From Trebonia sp. (lineage in GTDB: Bacteria > Actinomycetota > Actinomycetes > Streptosporangiales > Streptosporangiaceae): 5,213 nucleotides of DNA. The DNA lies in assembly GCA_030038035.1 (NCBI GenBank), contig JASHPP010000187.1, positions 1 through 5,213 on the forward strand. Direction: 5' to 3'. The notes beneath the pieces were generated by a model. It had not been told where the DNA came from, ran no database searches, and was given only the letters and a program-made list of their open reading frames with translations. Position 1 is the first letter of the stretch. Each line of letters starts with the position of its first letter. A program made the position numbers and the translations under genes. Shown here in pieces: positions 4,761 through 5,213 of the stretch.

Positions 4761-5213
4761 ATGGTGGTGGTGCGTATCGCGGGGCCCGGCGAGTGGGCGA
4801 CGCTGCGGGAGGTGCGGCTGGCCGCGCTGCGGGAGGCGCCGTCGGCGTTCGCCTCGACGCATGCCCGGGAGGAACCGTTCACCGAGGAGCAGTGGCGGGG
4901 CCGGCTCAGCCGGGACAGCAGCGTCACGCTGTTCGGGTACCTCGCCGTGGCAGGGTCGGGTGGCGACCGCGCAGCGCCGGCGGGCATCGCCGGGGTGCTG
5001 CAGCAGGGCGGCGACGCGGACCTGGTGTCGATGTGGGTGCGGCCGGCCGCGCGCGGGCGCGGCGTGGGCGAGGCACTGATCGCGGCCGCGGCCGGCTGGG
5101 CGAAGGCCCGCGACCACGACAGCTTGTACCTGTGGGTCACCGCGACGAACGCGCCGGCCCGCAGGCTCTACGAGCGGTGCGGATTCGCGCCGACCGGGGA
5201 ATCGCAGCCGCTG
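4761..5213 (+). CDS. GNAT family N-acetyltransferase (3' end outside window)
   Basis: The 151 codons present cover nearly a whole GNAT domain, which transfers an acetyl group from acetyl-CoA to an amine of a small molecule or protein. Motif A is the strand LVSMWVRP followed by R98-G-R-G-V-G103, the Q/R-x-x-G-x-G/A loop that holds the CoA pyrophosphate. Motif B includes LYLWVTATN (122-130) and LYERCGF (136-142), with Tyr137 in the usual general-acid position. About 10-25 C-terminal residues are probably missing past the right edge. ATG 4761 was chosen because CGGGAG lies about 10 bases upstream; ATG 4752 in frame is possible but sits one base from that purine run. The gene is divergent from the MFS exporter and may share its operator, which would fit a modify-and-export pair, but the substrate is unknown. 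Confidence 0.87.
   Translation, partial: MVVVRIAGPGEWATLREVRLAALREAPSAFASTHAREEPFTEEQWRGRLSRDSSVTLFGYLAVAGSGGDRAAPAGIAGVLQQGGDADLVSMWVRPAARGRGVGEALIAAAAGWAKARDHDSLYLWVTATNAPARRLYERCGFAPTGESQPL

Noticed and set aside
4659..5117. Upstream extension of the MFS frame (about 153 extra residues)
   Set aside because: It is antisense to the GNAT gene, has no family resemblance, and crosses the AT-rich divergent promoter region. Helix 1 and the usual N-terminus fit the ATG at 4658.
1..5213. Defence system, CRISPR array, toxin-antitoxin pair, insertion sequence or prophage
   Set aside because: No spaced repeats, transposase, integrase, Cas, methylase or toxin-antitoxin pattern was seen. The HNH protein stands alone and belongs to the common DUF222 group.

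Overview
The window is GC-rich, uses GTG as well as ATG starts, and carries families typical of Actinobacteria: a DUF222/13E12-type HNH protein, DUF2461, and a CU044_5270-type protein linked to an ECF sigma factor. It therefore reads as chromosomal DNA from a high-GC actinomycete. Genus cannot be fixed from the sequence alone. No tRNA, rRNA, CRISPR array, transposase or integrase is visible.

Layout. (1) Bases 1-76, minus strand: the first 25 codons of a gene leaving the window on the left, tentatively a carotenoid-oxygenase-like enzyme. (2) Bases 77-282: a divergent intergenic region with a perfect TGTAC-N5-GTACA inverted repeat placed over a possible promoter. (3) Bases 283-667, plus strand: two gene remnants joined head to tail in different frames. 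One is the N-terminus of an ECF sigma factor, still with its ribosome binding site and start. The other is the C-terminus of a CU044_5270-family protein. These genes normally sit as a full-length sigma/partner pair, so the locus looks like the scar of an internal deletion of well over 1 kb. (4) Bases 680-2554, minus strand: a 624-aa DUF222 plus HNH-nuclease-fold protein with a Gly/Asp-rich linker and a changed zinc-site cysteine. (5) Bases 2555-2735: an AT-rich intergenic island holding a likely promoter for the HNH gene and several GATAG half-sites. (6) Bases 2736-3359, plus strand: a complete DUF2461 protein, probably translated from a leaderless mRNA. (7) Bases 3297-4658, minus strand: a 12-helix MFS exporter whose polar C-terminal tail is encoded antisense to the last 63 bases of the DUF2461 gene. 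(8) Bases 4659-4760: an AT-rich divergent region with a perfect 7-bp inverted repeat and an extra half-site. (9) Bases 4761-5213, plus strand: a GNAT acetyltransferase running off the right end.

There is no obvious single pathway. The MFS exporter and GNAT gene are divergent and may share the palindromic operator, which would suit a small-molecule resistance or modification pair. This is inference. The most unusual item is the collapsed sigma/CU044_5270 locus lying 12 bases from the 3' end of the HNH gene. I see no convincing new defence or mobile system here.
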